This document shows positions 27,138 through 36,492 of a stretch of DNA of 64,000 nucleotides, in pieces. How positions within the stretch are numbered: the stretch's first letter is position 1; each line of letters begins with the position of its first letter. The translations under genes and the position numbers were made by a program. This DNA is from NORP309 sp964352735 (GTDB lineage Bacteria; Pseudomonadota; Gammaproteobacteria; Xanthomonadales; Marinicellaceae), in contig CAYGTC010000011.1 of assembly GCA_964352735.1 (NCBI GenBank), positions 1 to 64,000 on the forward strand, read 5' to 3'. The notes beneath the pieces were generated by a model that was not told the DNA's origin, made no database searches, and saw only the letters and a list, made by a program, of their open reading frames with translations.

Positions 27138-27595
27138 CAAGTTTTTCTTGATCAAATCATTTCATAAATTTTTCATATCAAGGCTTAAAAATACGAGTTG
27201 GCATATGGCCAATGAGTGTTNNNNNNNNNNNNNNNNNNNNNNNNNNNNNNNNNNNNNNNNNNNNNNNNNNNNNNNNNNNNNNNNNNNNNNNNNNNNNNNN
27301 NNNNNNNNNNNNNNNNNNNNAAATTTTTTCTTGATCAAATCTGTTCAGAAATTTTTCATATCAAGGCTTAAAAATACGAGTTGGCATATGGCCAATGAGT
27401 GTTTTTTAATGCAGAGATATAGGGTTTATGGATTCACTGGTGAAGAGATTACCGCCTGCGCGGTAATGACGGCGTAAGATTCATCAAGGCGTACAATTGA
27501 ATAAATTTTTTCTTGATCAAATCTGTTCAGAAATTTTTCATATCAAGGCTTAAAAATGCGAGTTGGCATATGGCCAATGAGTGTTTTTTAACGCA
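27138..27595. repeat. tandem repeat array, about 182-base period, around an assembly gap
   Basis: Three copies of an 80-base module (TTTTTCTTGATCAAAT...TTGGCATATGGCCAATGAG) start at about 27138, 27321 and 27503. The second and third are 182 bases apart and almost identical; the first diverges more and runs into the gap. Between the second and third lies a spacer with the palindrome-like ACCGCCTGCGCGGT. The array stops immediately before the SRP RNA gene. No coding capacity is credible. Confidence 0.85.
27221..27320. other. assembly gap (100 N)
   Basis: Exactly 100 N lie inside the tandem repeat array, a placeholder for an unresolved gap. The true length and copy number here are unknown. Confidence 0.98.
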
Positions 27596-27633
27596 GAGAT
27601 GGAGAATTTATGGATTGATTTGACAAGAAAAAT

Positions 27634-27738
27634 GACTTCCGTTAGCCAGTCCTGCCACACAAAGTCACGACTGTGGCTGCTCCCTTCCGGGCCTGACCAG
27701 ATCCACCGTTATTTATTGGCAGGTGACCAACGAAAGTC
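27634..27738 (-). ncRNA. ffs: signal recognition particle RNA, bacterial small (4.5S) type
   Basis: The minus strand contains the conserved SRP domain IV core GGTCAGGCCCGGAAGGGAG followed by CAGCCAC, which binds Ffh. The flanks pair as expected for the single long hairpin: GACTTTCGTT at the 5' side with AACGGAAGTC at the 3' side, and CCTGCCA with TGGCAGG. The length is about 105 bases. A T-rich run (ATTTTTCTTG) follows the 3' end, and a promoter precedes it. The repeat array lies immediately downstream of its 3' end. Confidence 0.93.
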
Positions 27739-27745
27739 GCCGAGT

Positions 27746-27774
27746 ATTATCTACGAATTATTGAGAATACACAA
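27746..27774 (-). promoter_or_regulatory. promoter of the SRP RNA gene
   Basis: Reading the minus strand, TTGTGT (-35) and GATAAT (-10) are 17 bases apart, with the -10 ending about seven bases before the predicted RNA start. Confidence 0.6.
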
Positions 27775-27828
27775 GCACTGTTTATAATATTTTTAACATG
27801 AAGCAAAAAAACTTCTAGGACATTTGAT

Positions 27829-28542
27829 TTAATCTGATGCTGAAGGAACCAGTTCCGCCAATATTTTCTTAAGCAGCGGTGTTGTTACTGACTTTTTTTC
27901 TACCAGCGTGGCCTGATCCAGTGCTTGTAGGAGTTGACTGAGAAATTTCATATTAATGGGACAATTGTTGTACAGGTATTGTGTGGTCTTGTCGCTGATG
28001 ATGAGGCCTTTTTGTTGTGCTTGTTGTTGAAACACCAGAAGAACTTGATCTCTTACCAATGCTGAAATCTGATGTGTTCGTCCCCATTGCAATCGAGAAC
28101 GCAAATCGGGTAATTGCCACATTGGATTGCTGTTGGCTATTTGGCTGGATAAGATGATTTTTTTTCGAGCTTGTCTGACTTCATTGATCCACAGGAACAA
28201 AGACTCTTCAAGCCATTCATCGCCAGCCATGTTTTCAACATTATCTATACAAATACAGTCAAACATTTGAATCAATGAAACATTACTCCTGACGGAAATC
28301 TCTTGATGTGTAATGACGACCGCAGATTGCCCCTTATCATTGATACCATTAACAAAAGCTTGCAGTAAATGACTTTTACCAGCGCCGGCTTCACCCCAGA
28401 GATAAAACAAACTTTCTTGAGACTCAACAAATGAATGTAAACTGTTTATGAGCCCTTGATTATCAGCAATGACAAAATCTGCGAACGATTTAGTCGAAGT
28501 TTGCTTAAAATTCAAGGGTAACTGGTGGTGTGTTTGACTCAT
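27829..28542 (-). CDS. hda: DnaA regulatory inactivator Hda
   Basis: A AAA+ protein of about 237 residues that, with the sliding clamp, stimulates hydrolysis of DnaA-bound ATP after initiation. Walker A is GEAGAGKSHLLQAF and Walker B is CICIDNVEN; the protein stops before a DnaA-type DNA-binding domain IV, as Hda does. LPLNF near the N-terminus resembles the clamp-binding motif of Hda. The ATG at 28542 is chosen; the frame also opens at 28563 inside the preceding permease gene. The order DUF2066/CDP-alcohol transferase/permease/hda is seen in several gammaproteobacteria. Confidence 0.9.
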   Translation of the reverse strand: MSQTHHQLPLNFKQTSTKSFADFVIADNQGLINSLHSFVESQESLFYLWGEAGAGKSHLLQAFVNGINDKGQSAVVITHQEISVRSNVSLIQMFDCICIDNVENMAGDEWLEESLFLWINEVRQARKKIILSSQIANSNPMWQLPDLRSRLQWGRTHQISALVRDQVLLVFQQQAQQKGLIISDKTTQYLYNNCPINMKFLSQLLQALDQATLVEKKSVTTPLLKKILAELVPSASD

Positions 28543-28549
28543 ATTATTG

Positions 28550-29680
28550 TTATGCCTGAGCATTTTCCTGGTCTTGTTTTTTTTTCTCTTCTACTTGCTT
28601 ACTGGTTAATCGAATGTCTTCTTCCTCATCTCCATAAATTTTGCTTTGCTTATAGTTTAAATGCGCAAATCGCAATAACACCATAATAACGGCAGCAATT
28701 GGTAATCCTAATAATATACCAACAAAGCCAAACAACTGACCTCCAGCCAATACAGCAAATATCACCGCAACAGGATGTAAGCCAATCTTATCACCAACCA
28801 ATAATGGAGTCAAAACCATCCCTTCTAACAATTGCCCAATACCAAACACAATAAGCACATAGATCACATAACTTATGTCACCAAATTGCACAAAAGCCGT
28901 AATCACGCCAATCACCATGCCCGTAATTGCTCCCAAATAAGGGATAAATGACACAATACCAGCACCCATTCCTATCAATAATGATAAATCCAAACCAATG
29001 ATCATTAAGCCAATAGAATAAATGATACCTAAAGCCAACATCACAGAAAACTGTCCACGCAAAAATGCACTCAACACCCTATTAGACTCAGTGACTAATT
29101 TATTAATGGTTGGATAAATTGGTCTTGGTATAAGCTCACCAACACGGGCAGTCAAGATATCCCAGTCTCTTAACAAATAAAAAGTGACAACAGGGATCAA
29201 TATGATATTCATCATCCAATTGATAACCACCATACCACTTTTTGATAAAGATGCAACAACGCTTTTTGCTATACCACCAGCATCATTCCAGTGTGCTTTA
29301 ATCAGTGTGCTCATTTCAGTGATGTTAAACACATCAGTTTGTATGTCAAATTTCTCTCTTAACCACGGTGTAACATGATCACTGAGCCATTGAAAATAGT
29401 TGGGTAAGTTGGCAATTAAATTGCTGATTTGATGTTCTAAAGTAGGAATCAAAAACAGCAAAATAACAAAACTGATGACAATCATCACTAAAAAGACGAT
29501 GACAACCGAAAGTGTTCTATTGAGCTTCCAGCTTTCCAATTTATCAGCAAAAGGGTCAAATAAATAAGCCAATAAAGCACTGATCGCAAAAGGGGTGAGA
29601 ATTGGCGATAATAGATAGATAAATAAGCCAAGCAATAAAAATATGGCTAAAAAATACCAACGATTCGAATCTGTAAACAT
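28550..29680 (-). CDS. AI-2E/PerM-family permease
   Basis: A 376-residue inner-membrane protein of the AI-2E transporter (UPF0118/PerM) family: two helices at the N-terminus (about 8-40), one at about 60-85, a periplasmic helical region, then a block of helices from about 150 to 340. Family motifs are LRGQFSVMLALGIIY and GQLLEGMVLTPLLVG. Despite the name, most members have no proven autoinducer transport; some are sodium/proton antiporters. It abuts hda downstream and follows the CDP-alcohol transferase gene. A second paralogue is at 52656. Confidence 0.9.
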   Translation of the reverse strand: MFTDSNRWYFLAIFLLLGLFIYLLSPILTPFAISALLAYLFDPFADKLESWKLNRTLSVVIVFLVMIVISFVILLFLIPTLEHQISNLIANLPNYFQWLSDHVTPWLREKFDIQTDVFNITEMSTLIKAHWNDAGGIAKSVVASLSKSGMVVINWMMNIILIPVVTFYLLRDWDILTARVGELIPRPIYPTINKLVTESNRVLSAFLRGQFSVMLALGIIYSIGLMIIGLDLSLLIGMGAGIVSFIPYLGAITGMVIGVITAFVQFGDISYVIYVLIVFGIGQLLEGMVLTPLLVGDKIGLHPVAVIFAVLAGGQLFGFVGILLGLPIAAVIMVLLRFAHLNYKQSKIYGDEEEDIRLTSKQVEEKKKQDQENAQA

Positions 29681-29728
29681 TTACTTCTCCTCTACTGTAT
29701 CAATCATCACAGGTCAACAGTATCCTAT

Positions 29729-30298
29729 CTACTGTGAGATTTGGTCATTTTCATTGAGCGCTTTCCTTCCCCAATAGTATATATAATGCAAGCCACTGCT
29801 GACAGTGAAAAAAGTCACTAAGTAAATGAGAACAGTGATGAAAATCAATTTAAATTGAAATATTGAATAATGTGCCAATAACACCACGACCAACAAAATT
29901 TGTAAAGCCGTATTGAACTTACTTAATAGGCTGGGACGGGCTTTATCTACTTTGACAATGGCAAAATGATAAAAAGTTGCACCTGTAACAATCAGCACAT
30001 CCCGTGTTAAGATCAAAATCAACAACCACTTAGGAATGATGTCTTGAACTGCAAAAACCAAGAAACAGCACAACATCATGAATTTATCTGCCAGCGGGTC
30101 GAGCACTCCACCTAACCAACCTTCCCACCCAAATCTTTTTGCCAAATAGCCATCAAGCATATCAGAGAAACCAGCAATCACTGCAATATAAAGGGCATAT
30201 TCATACTGTCTTTGTAACATAAACCATACCAGTGGTATCATCGCAAATATTCTTGCAATGGTGATGGTATTTGGTAAATACTTAAGCCACTCTTTCAT
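29729..30298 (-). CDS. CDP-alcohol phosphatidyltransferase
   Basis: A 189-residue membrane enzyme that joins a CDP-diacylglycerol to an alcohol acceptor, most likely glycerol-3-phosphate (PgsA-like). The CDP-OH-P motif is visible as DMLDGYLAKRFGWEGWLGG followed by VLDPLADK, with the invariant Asp residues present and Lys in the place of the commoner Arg. Several hydrophobic helices fill the rest. The start overlaps the stop of the DUF2066 gene by four bases, so they are coupled. Whether it is the main phosphatidylglycerophosphate synthase of the cell cannot be told from this window. Confidence 0.88.
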   Translation of the reverse strand: MKEWLKYLPNTITIARIFAMIPLVWFMLQRQYEYALYIAVIAGFSDMLDGYLAKRFGWEGWLGGVLDPLADKFMMLCCFLVFAVQDIIPKWLLILILTRDVLIVTGATFYHFAIVKVDKARPSLLSKFNTALQILLVVVLLAHYSIFQFKLIFITVLIYLVTFFTVSSGLHYIYYWGRKALNENDQISQ

Positions 30299-31536
30299 CT
30301 TTGAATTCTAAATTGCAAAAGGTTAAATGATCCATTATTAACCGGCATCAAGAAATCATCTCTTTCAATCAATTTTAACAACTCATCGCGATTGATGATG
30401 ATATCGGCATTGAAAACCAATCGTCCAACTGAAGCAGAAATGGTGTCCAACTTAGCAATAACAGATAACTGATTGAGGTATTGATTGATGGCATAGACAT
30501 CGTCAAATCCATTGATGCTATCAAAAACCATTTGTACGGTACTGTTTTTTAATTGACCACTACCGATGACATACTGCTGTGCATACCTATGGGCCACATC
30601 TGCCATCAATGAATAAAAAACACCAGCCTGCGCCATACCTGGATCCTGAAAATGCTTGATGTGCACATCATTTTCTGCCATCACTAAGCCTGAACGCAAT
30701 TTGACTCCCATTTCGCTTTTCTTTATGTACACCATCAAAACTTGATCAAATTGATAACGATTCTTGCTGTGCTCAATGGCTTCATAGGACAAAGTTTTAA
30801 TTGACTCTGGAGTCACAATTAACTTATCATTCTCATCAGCATCGGGAAAAACAATTTCCATTGCTAACGCTTTTGCCCACATTTGTAACCAATATTGTAT
30901 CACTTCATCTTCAAAAGCATAATCAAGCGCCATAGGCGCATTGAAATCATCTGGCTGCTCATCCAAACCCATTAAGGTTTGCTGATCATCTTCTTTAACC
31001 ACCCACAACATGATGGGTTTTCTGTTACGAGGTAAAAGAGAGAACTGCGCTCGCTTGATGACAGATTTAATATATTGCTCTTGCATGATCAAATGAAACC
31101 AGTATTTACTCGCACTTCCTGCTGGTAAATATTGGCTCTCAACCTTTTCAAAGTAGGATCGATTGATGCCTTTTTTAATGCCAGATTCAATGAACACGGG
31201 ATTTTGTAGAATACTGTAAATATCTTCACCAGTATTATTGGCCAGAATTTGTGCAAATGCCTGCTTTAACTTGATGGGATCATTACCGTCAGTATCGTCC
31301 ACCAAAATTGCAGTTCTTGTCACATCGACCATTGTCGCCTGTGCGGTACTCAAAAACACAAAGACAATCAATAAAACACCTTTCAATAGCCACACCCCTG
31401 TTTCTCTATTAGAGGGCTTTTCTTGATCAGATGTTGAAAGAGGAAATAGAGGAAATTTTTCAAACTGAAATAAAAATTGCAGGTAATAGCCGGCTATCGA
31501 CCAGATTTTTAAAGAAAAGTTGGCAAATTTAATCAT
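30295..31536 (-). CDS. DUF2066 family exported protein
   Basis: A 413-residue frame whose body matches DUF2066 proteins, conserved in gammaproteobacteria near hda and of unknown function. A signal peptide-like segment (KGVLLIVFVFLSTAQA) begins only at residue 52, so the first 50 residues are suspicious. A TTG at 31386, preceded by AGGGG, would give MKGVLLIVFVFLSTAQA as an ideal start and a protein of about 363 residues. DUF2066 proteins are predicted periplasmic. The gene is coupled to the CDP-alcohol transferase by a four-base overlap. Confidence 0.8.
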   Translation of the reverse strand: MIKFANFSLKIWSIAGYYLQFLFQFEKFPLFPLSTSDQEKPSNRETGVWLLKGVLLIVFVFLSTAQATMVDVTRTAILVDDTDGNDPIKLKQAFAQILANNTGEDIYSILQNPVFIESGIKKGINRSYFEKVESQYLPAGSASKYWFHLIMQEQYIKSVIKRAQFSLLPRNRKPIMLWVVKEDDQQTLMGLDEQPDDFNAPMALDYAFEDEVIQYWLQMWAKALAMEIVFPDADENDKLIVTPESIKTLSYEAIEHSKNRYQFDQVLMVYIKKSEMGVKLRSGLVMAENDVHIKHFQDPGMAQAGVFYSLMADVAHRYAQQYVIGSGQLKNSTVQMVFDSINGFDDVYAINQYLNQLSVIAKLDTISASVGRLVFNADIIINRDELLKLIERDDFLMPVNNGSFNLLQFRIQR

Positions 31537-31739
31537 TTTTACTCGTCACTATAGTTATACAAAAAAGTCTCTATTACTTCAATTATGACTATTATCGCTA
31601 ATATAAGACCAGAAATAAAGTCATATGCATCCAGTCCAATGATGTTTTTTGTTTTAAAAAAACCAGCCCACGCTTAATAATTCCGTAAATTCAAATAAAA
31701 TAACAGCGAAAGCTGGGTTTTAAATGATTCAGTATCCGA

Positions 31740-33107
31740 TTATTTTTTGTGTTGTTTTTGTGGTTTTGAAGCTGTCGAAGCTGATCTCTTTTTACCGTAA
31801 GGCGTTTTTTTGCGAGCACTATTAGAGATGGGCTTTTTCCTATTACCGCCTTTTCTTGTTGGCTTTTGAGAATCCTTTTTATTTTTTTCAGGGGCTTGTT
31901 TATTGTTGTTTTTTGGTTTTTTAGGTTTCTTTGGTTTAATTGGGCGAGTGTCTAACACAGAAACGGGGACATCATGCTCTGGCTCAAATCCATCAACAAA
32001 TTTTCTTGGCAATATTTGCTTGATCAGCCTTTCAATCCCTTTTAACAACTTTATCTCATCTGCACTGACCAATGACACCGCCTCACCTTTCGAACCAGCT
32101 CGACCTGTTCTACCAATTCTATGTACATAATCTTCAGAAACATGTGGTAAATCAAAGTTCACCACATGAGGCAATAATTGAATATCTATGCCTCTGGCTG
32201 CAATATCTGTGGCCACCAAAACTTTAATTTCATTATTTTTAAAAGCAGCCAATGCTTTGGTCCTTGCTCCCTGAGACTTATTCCCGTGAATCGGTACTGC
32301 ACTGATATCTTTTGCCATTAAAAATTTGGTTAATCGATTAGCACCATGCTTAGTTTTGGTAAAAACCAGAACCTGCGACCATTCATGTTTTTTGATCAAA
32401 TGGGCCAACAATGCAGATTTTTTCTTCTTATCAACAGGATGCATACACTGCTTTATGGCATCAACGGTGGTATTGGCTGGACTGACAGAAATTTCTATCG
32501 GATCTTTTATTAATGATTTTGCCAACCTGCGAATATCATTAGAAAAAGTCGCTGAAAACATTAAATTCTGTCTATTTTTTGGCAACAGCTCTATGATTTT
32601 TCGTATGTCATGGATAAATCCCATGTCAAGCATGCGATCGGCTTCATCTAATACCAGCACCTCAAGTTGCTGAAATTTTATGGCGTTTTGGCTATAAATA
32701 TCCAATAACCGACCTGGTGTAGCGACTAAAATATCTACTCCTCTACGCAATTTCATCATTTGCGGGTTGATTTTGACTCCACCAAACACCACAGCGGACT
32801 TCAATGACACATATTCACCGTATTTAACAACATTGTCATGCACTTGAGCTGCCAACTCTCTTGTTGGCGTTAAAATTAAGGCCCTGACATGATTTGATTG
32901 AGCAGGTTTTCCTTTGAGTAAATTTTCCAAAATTGGCAAAGTAAAACCAGCTGTTTTACCCGTACCAGTCTGTGCTGCTGCCATCACATCTTTACCTTTT
33001 AAAATGGCTGGTATGGCTTGTTGTTGAATCGGAGAAGGCTTTTCATAACCCTGCTGTATAACGGCTTTTAAAATAGGTGGCGATAAAGCCAGTGAATGAA
33101 AGTCCAT
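31740..33107 (-). CDS. rhlE: DEAD-box ATP-dependent RNA helicase, RhlE-like
   Basis: A 455-residue RNA helicase with all core motifs: a Q-motif region near the start (YEKPSPIQQQAIP), AAQTGTGKT, PTRELAAQ, TPGRL, DEAD, SAT, TDIAARGID and HRIGRTGRAG. A long Lys/Arg-rich tail from about residue 380 (KPKKPKKPKNNNKQ and beyond) probably binds RNA. It would remodel structured RNA in ribosome assembly or mRNA turnover. RhlE is the best match among the paralogues by the DFHSLALSPPILKAV beginning and the tail; other DEAD-box subfamilies cannot be wholly excluded. Confidence 0.9.
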   Translation of the reverse strand: MDFHSLALSPPILKAVIQQGYEKPSPIQQQAIPAILKGKDVMAAAQTGTGKTAGFTLPILENLLKGKPAQSNHVRALILTPTRELAAQVHDNVVKYGEYVSLKSAVVFGGVKINPQMMKLRRGVDILVATPGRLLDIYSQNAIKFQQLEVLVLDEADRMLDMGFIHDIRKIIELLPKNRQNLMFSATFSNDIRRLAKSLIKDPIEISVSPANTTVDAIKQCMHPVDKKKKSALLAHLIKKHEWSQVLVFTKTKHGANRLTKFLMAKDISAVPIHGNKSQGARTKALAAFKNNEIKVLVATDIAARGIDIQLLPHVVNFDLPHVSEDYVHRIGRTGRAGSKGEAVSLVSADEIKLLKGIERLIKQILPRKFVDGFEPEHDVPVSVLDTRPIKPKKPKKPKNNNKQAPEKNKKDSQKPTRKGGNRKKPISNSARKKTPYGKKRSASTASKPQKQHKK

Positions 33108-33259
33108 CGACTATGTTCCATTGAGAAGTAAATAACCGACGGAGTTTACTCGATTCTCTACCAAAGCGCTATATTTATTTATACGCAATACTTATTGACA
33201 ACGCTTGAGGTCGTATTTTTAATAAAATGCTGTTTTTTTTATTTTTTTTTGAAACATTC

Positions 33260-33288
33260 TGGTCATTATAATAAGACTGCTATACAAT
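33260..33288 (+). promoter_or_regulatory. promoter of tRNA-Asp
   Basis: TGGTCA and TACAAT are separated by 17 bases and followed by a GCGC discriminator, typical of growth-rate-controlled stable-RNA promoters. Confidence 0.5.
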
Positions 33289-33336
33289 GCGCTCCTGTCT
33301 TAATTAAGGCACACTTTTTTCAAGAAATTCCTACCA

Positions 33337-33413
33337 GGAGTGGTAGTTCAGTTGGTTAGAATACCGGCCTGTCACGCCGGTGGTCGCGGGTTCGAGTCCC
33401 GTCCACTCCGCCA
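33337..33413 (+). tRNA. tRNA-Asp (GTC)
   Basis: A complete 77-base tRNA with encoded CCA. The acceptor stem is GGAGTGG with CCACTCC, the D-arm contains AGTTCAGTTGGTTAGA, the anticodon stem-loop reads CCGGCCTGTCACGCCGG with anticodon GTC, and the T-arm contains GGGTTCGAGTCCC. Confidence 0.97.
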
Positions 33414-33504
33414 TTTTATTTCCAGTATTTTTTTACTTCTGTTATTGTATAAAAAGCAGAGCTCATTCCATCAAGTTCAGCTTTTTGATTTTAATGCTGC
33501 GATA

Positions 33505-34425
33505 CTAAAATATTTCACCTACCATACAGCGCAATGAACCCCCTGCTTTTTCGAGTTCACTGACTTCAACATGATGAATGGTAAAGCCCCATTCTTGGAG
33601 TTTGTTTTTTGATGTATCAGACAATACATCATAAGCCGTTTGGCTCAAGAATAAATCTGACTCAGTTACTGTGATACCATTACCACCAAAAGCCAGTTTT
33701 TCTTCATCAGTTAAAAATAGGGTTTTTCCTTGGTAAAATTCTGCAATGGCTTTTGGCACTTCAGGGTCAGCAAATGATCCGGCATGTATCATACAAGCCT
33801 TGCCAGCCAGACAAGACAACACCACATTGGTGTGATACTCCCCTTCTTTTAAATCAAATTGAAACATCAAATCCAAATCAAAAGCATCATATAGCGCTTC
33901 TGCCCCTGCATCATCAACACGCTCTGTCATACCACAATAGGCGATATTTCTGGCCCGATCAGGAACCAAAACACCTGTGAGTTCAGCGACAGCTTTACTT
34001 CGATCAATCTGAACCTTTTCATAACCCAGCATATTATCGAAGAACAAACGAATATCTTCTCTTAAAGTTTCTTTTTGACGGTTCTCATGTAACATCGCAC
34101 CAACAATATATTTACCGCCATGTGAAGTGGCAAATGCATTATTGGGGAAAACAGCGTCTGGTGTTTCCGGCGATCCAGGAAATGTAACCACAGGAATACC
34201 ACAATCAGAAATTTTTCTTGCCAACCTCATTTGTTGTACGATGGCAACATCCGCATTGGTCTGCTGGTCCATTTGCATGTATTCATTGTCGCTTGCTGTT
34301 TGCTCATCCAGAGAAAAGCCTACAGGCGATACCATAAAAGCGGCTTTCATCGAACCTTTTTGCTTGATCGGATAATTTTTCTTGGCCAGAGCCGCCCTAA
34401 AATCTTGTGCAGTTTTAACAATCAT
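33505..34425 (-). CDS. ctlX: arginine-deiminase-fold amidinohydrolase, CtlX-like
   Basis: A 306-residue enzyme of the amidinotransferase/dimethylargininase superfamily. It has FPNNAFAT with the substrate-binding Asn residues, the catalytic His in EYHTNVVLS and the nucleophilic Cys in GGSLRCMVGEIF at the C-terminus, the arrangement of CtlX, which hydrolyses citrulline to ornithine, and of related hydrolases. The ATG at 34425 is preferred because GGGA lies seven bases upstream; the frame opens at 34437. The gene is monocistronic, convergent with tRNA-Asp. The symbol rests on family resemblance, so arginine or methylarginine as substrate remains possible. Confidence 0.8.
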   Translation of the reverse strand: MIVKTAQDFRAALAKKNYPIKQKGSMKAAFMVSPVGFSLDEQTASDNEYMQMDQQTNADVAIVQQMRLARKISDCGIPVVTFPGSPETPDAVFPNNAFATSHGGKYIVGAMLHENRQKETLREDIRLFFDNMLGYEKVQIDRSKAVAELTGVLVPDRARNIAYCGMTERVDDAGAEALYDAFDLDLMFQFDLKEGEYHTNVVLSCLAGKACMIHAGSFADPEVPKAIAEFYQGKTLFLTDEEKLAFGGNGITVTESDLFLSQTAYDVLSDTSKNKLQEWGFTIHHVEVSELEKAGGSLRCMVGEIF

Positions 34426-34558
34426 GTTTTTTCCCATAACGACAATTTATCAAGTAGATATTATGCTTGAATTTTACATCTAAATAAAGTCGTATTGGAC
34501 TGAGATACTGAATAAATATAAAACGCCGCCTTTGTGGCACGACGAAATAGCGTAAAAA

Positions 34559-35509
34559 TTACGGTTTATGTTTGCGCCCTTTGGCCCACAGCGACCATGA
34601 ACCTGGCGTTTGCGTTAAAAAAGTACCCGCAGTAATTTTAAAACCAGATTGTTGTCGCGCAGCAATATTGGTTGATGAAACAAAGGCATCAGCCACACCT
34701 ATGGGTTGATTATTTTCATTCATAGCAACGGCAACCACTTTCACGAAATCCATCTGATATTCTTTTGTATTGACAACATCACCAATGATTTCATATCTTT
34801 TTTCACCTGTGTTTTTCACTATGAAATCACCGACATCAAGAAGCTCTTCAGCCGAACTGAAAGCATTCAATGGCTTGCCTTGGGCCATCAATTCAACAGT
34901 ATAAGGCACCTTAGGAGGGTCTGCGATGTATAACAATACAACCGATTCTTCCGTCGGAGCCAGTATTTCGTGCTTTGACCAACCAGCTTGCTCATCTACT
35001 CTTTTACCTGTTTCATCAAACAAGCTGGCAACCACATTGGCTCGATTCACTTTTATAGCACTGTCATTGCGAATCGCAAGAATCCAATATACACCACCAC
35101 CAAACGTTTCTCCTTTAACTTGATGCGTGATGCTGATGCGTGGTTTCTGTACTTCTTTTACAACATCATCATTGGTTTTTTTATTAATTTCAACTACTGA
35201 CTCAGCATCTTCAACTGGTTGCTGATGCCCTGATTGAACATTCAATTGATATGGTAGTTGAGGCTGAGTATTCAGCTGTTCTGGTTGGTAGTCAACAGAA
35301 AGCCATACCGCTATAAAAATCAACAAAACCACGGAAAATATGACAATGTATATATTTCTTTTTTTATTTGAAGCAGGACCATCATTTGGTGCGGTATTTT
35401 TCAGAACAAGTTGGGTACCACAATGATCACATTCAGCCAAAGACTCATTAATCACAGTCACAGCAGATGACCCACAAGATTGACACTTTAATGTTTTCAC
35501 TGCACTCAT
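34559..35509 (-). CDS. zinc-ribbon membrane protein of unknown function
   Basis: A 316-residue protein with an N-terminal zinc ribbon (CQSCGSS...CDHCGTQ), a Lys/Arg cluster, one membrane helix (about 50-70, IYIVIFSVVLLIFIAVWLS) and a C-terminal region of beta-rich repeats (for example ITHQVKGETFGGGVYWILAIRNDS) that look like FxLYD-type or similar Ig-like modules outside the membrane. The N-terminus would be cytoplasmic. It overlaps dusA by four bases and is the last gene of the four-gene minus-strand operon. Confidence 0.75.
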   Translation of the reverse strand: MSAVKTLKCQSCGSSAVTVINESLAECDHCGTQLVLKNTAPNDGPASNKKRNIYIVIFSVVLLIFIAVWLSVDYQPEQLNTQPQLPYQLNVQSGHQQPVEDAESVVEINKKTNDDVVKEVQKPRISITHQVKGETFGGGVYWILAIRNDSAIKVNRANVVASLFDETGKRVDEQAGWSKHEILAPTEESVVLLYIADPPKVPYTVELMAQGKPLNAFSSAEELLDVGDFIVKNTGEKRYEIIGDVVNTKEYQMDFVKVVAVAMNENNQPIGVADAFVSSTNIAARQQSGFKITAGTFLTQTPGSWSLWAKGRKHKP

Positions 35510-36492
35510 GATACCTCCATAGATTGCGTTACTGTGTTTACCATTGATCTAGCCTCATCAAAGACACTCAAGTCATTGCCTCTGGTTGGTGCTTGAGAAA
35601 CCAAATGACTTTTCCATTTCTTATTACCCGGCAATCCATGAAAAAGTCCCAATATGGGCGGTAATAACCAATGTAATTTCAAACCTGCTTGTATTTGTGT
35701 TTCACAATAGCTCATATAAGCACTCAACACTTCGTCTCTTGTAGTCGTGAAATCAGTATCAAAAACATATTGTTGTAAATCATATAAGAGCCATGGACTA
35801 TTCCATATGGCGCGACCCAGCATGACACCATCGACATGCGTCAAATGTTGCTGGACTTCCTCAATGGTATTGATGCCACCATTGATGATAAATTCATGAT
35901 CAGGAAATTTTTGTTTTGCCGCATAAACAAAATCATAATGTAATGGCGGAATACTGCGATTCTGCTTTGGACTCAAGCCTTTTAACCACGCTTTTCTGGC
36001 ATGAACAATAATGGTTTTTATACCGGCATCTACCATATGTTGAACAAAAAACAGGAAATTATCCAAACTGTCATTATCATCCACCCCAATTCTGCATTTA
36101 ACTGTAATCGGCAAAGATTCAACTTTTTGCATTTCTGTTACGCATTGGGCAACCAACTCAGGCTCATTCATCAAACAGGCCCCGAATCGACCTTTTTGCA
36201 CCCGATCGCTTGGACACCCCACGTTTAAATTAACAGCATCATAAGCATATTGATCAGCTATTTCACAACATTTGACCAAATCATTGACATCAGAACCACC
36301 CAATTGCAATACCACTGGGTGTTCCTGTTCATTATAAGCAATGTACTTGTGCGAATCACCACGTAATATCGCCGATGTCGTCACCATTTCAGTATATAAA
36401 ACAGTATCCGGGGAAATGAGCCGATGCAAATACCTGCAATGCCTGTTGGTCCAGTCAAGCATGGGCGCTACTGAGATTCTGTGATCCATCAT
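35506..36492 (-). CDS. dusA: tRNA-dihydrouridine synthase A
   Basis: A 328-residue FMN enzyme that reduces uridines in the D-loop of tRNA. It begins DHRISVAPMLDWTNRHCRY, with NLNVGCPSDRVQKGRFGACLM carrying the catalytic Cys, KCRIGVDD, HARKAWLKGLSPKQNR and the flavin-phosphate region NGGINT and GVMLGRA; this pattern and the length are those of DusA rather than DusB or DusC. The start is at 36492 or 36489, at the end of the TPR gene; an upstream ATG at 36504 is also in frame. It is embedded in an operon of exported-protein genes. Confidence 0.92.
   Translation of the reverse strand: MMDHRISVAPMLDWTNRHCRYLHRLISPDTVLYTEMVTTSAILRGDSHKYIAYNEQEHPVVLQLGGSDVNDLVKCCEIADQYAYDAVNLNVGCPSDRVQKGRFGACLMNEPELVAQCVTEMQKVESLPITVKCRIGVDDNDSLDNFLFFVQHMVDAGIKTIIVHARKAWLKGLSPKQNRSIPPLHYDFVYAAKQKFPDHEFIINGGINTIEEVQQHLTHVDGVMLGRAIWNSPWLLYDLQQYVFDTDFTTTRDEVLSAYMSYCETQIQAGLKLHWLLPPILGLFHGLPGNKKWKSHLVSQAPTRGNDLSVFDEARSMVNTVTQSMEVS

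Noticed and set aside
27148..27477. A 109-residue open frame across the N gap
   Set aside because: It consists of the repeat module and the 100 N placeholder, so the frame has no meaning.
27138..27595. CRISPR array or integron attC array
   Set aside because: Only three copies, unit of about 182 bases, spacers not uniform, no cas or integrase gene, and no attC-type core sites.
28542..28563. An upstream ATG start for hda inside the permease gene
   Set aside because: It adds seven Asn-rich residues not typical of Hda, and its ribosome site is too close; the ATG at 28542 is preferred, though not certain.
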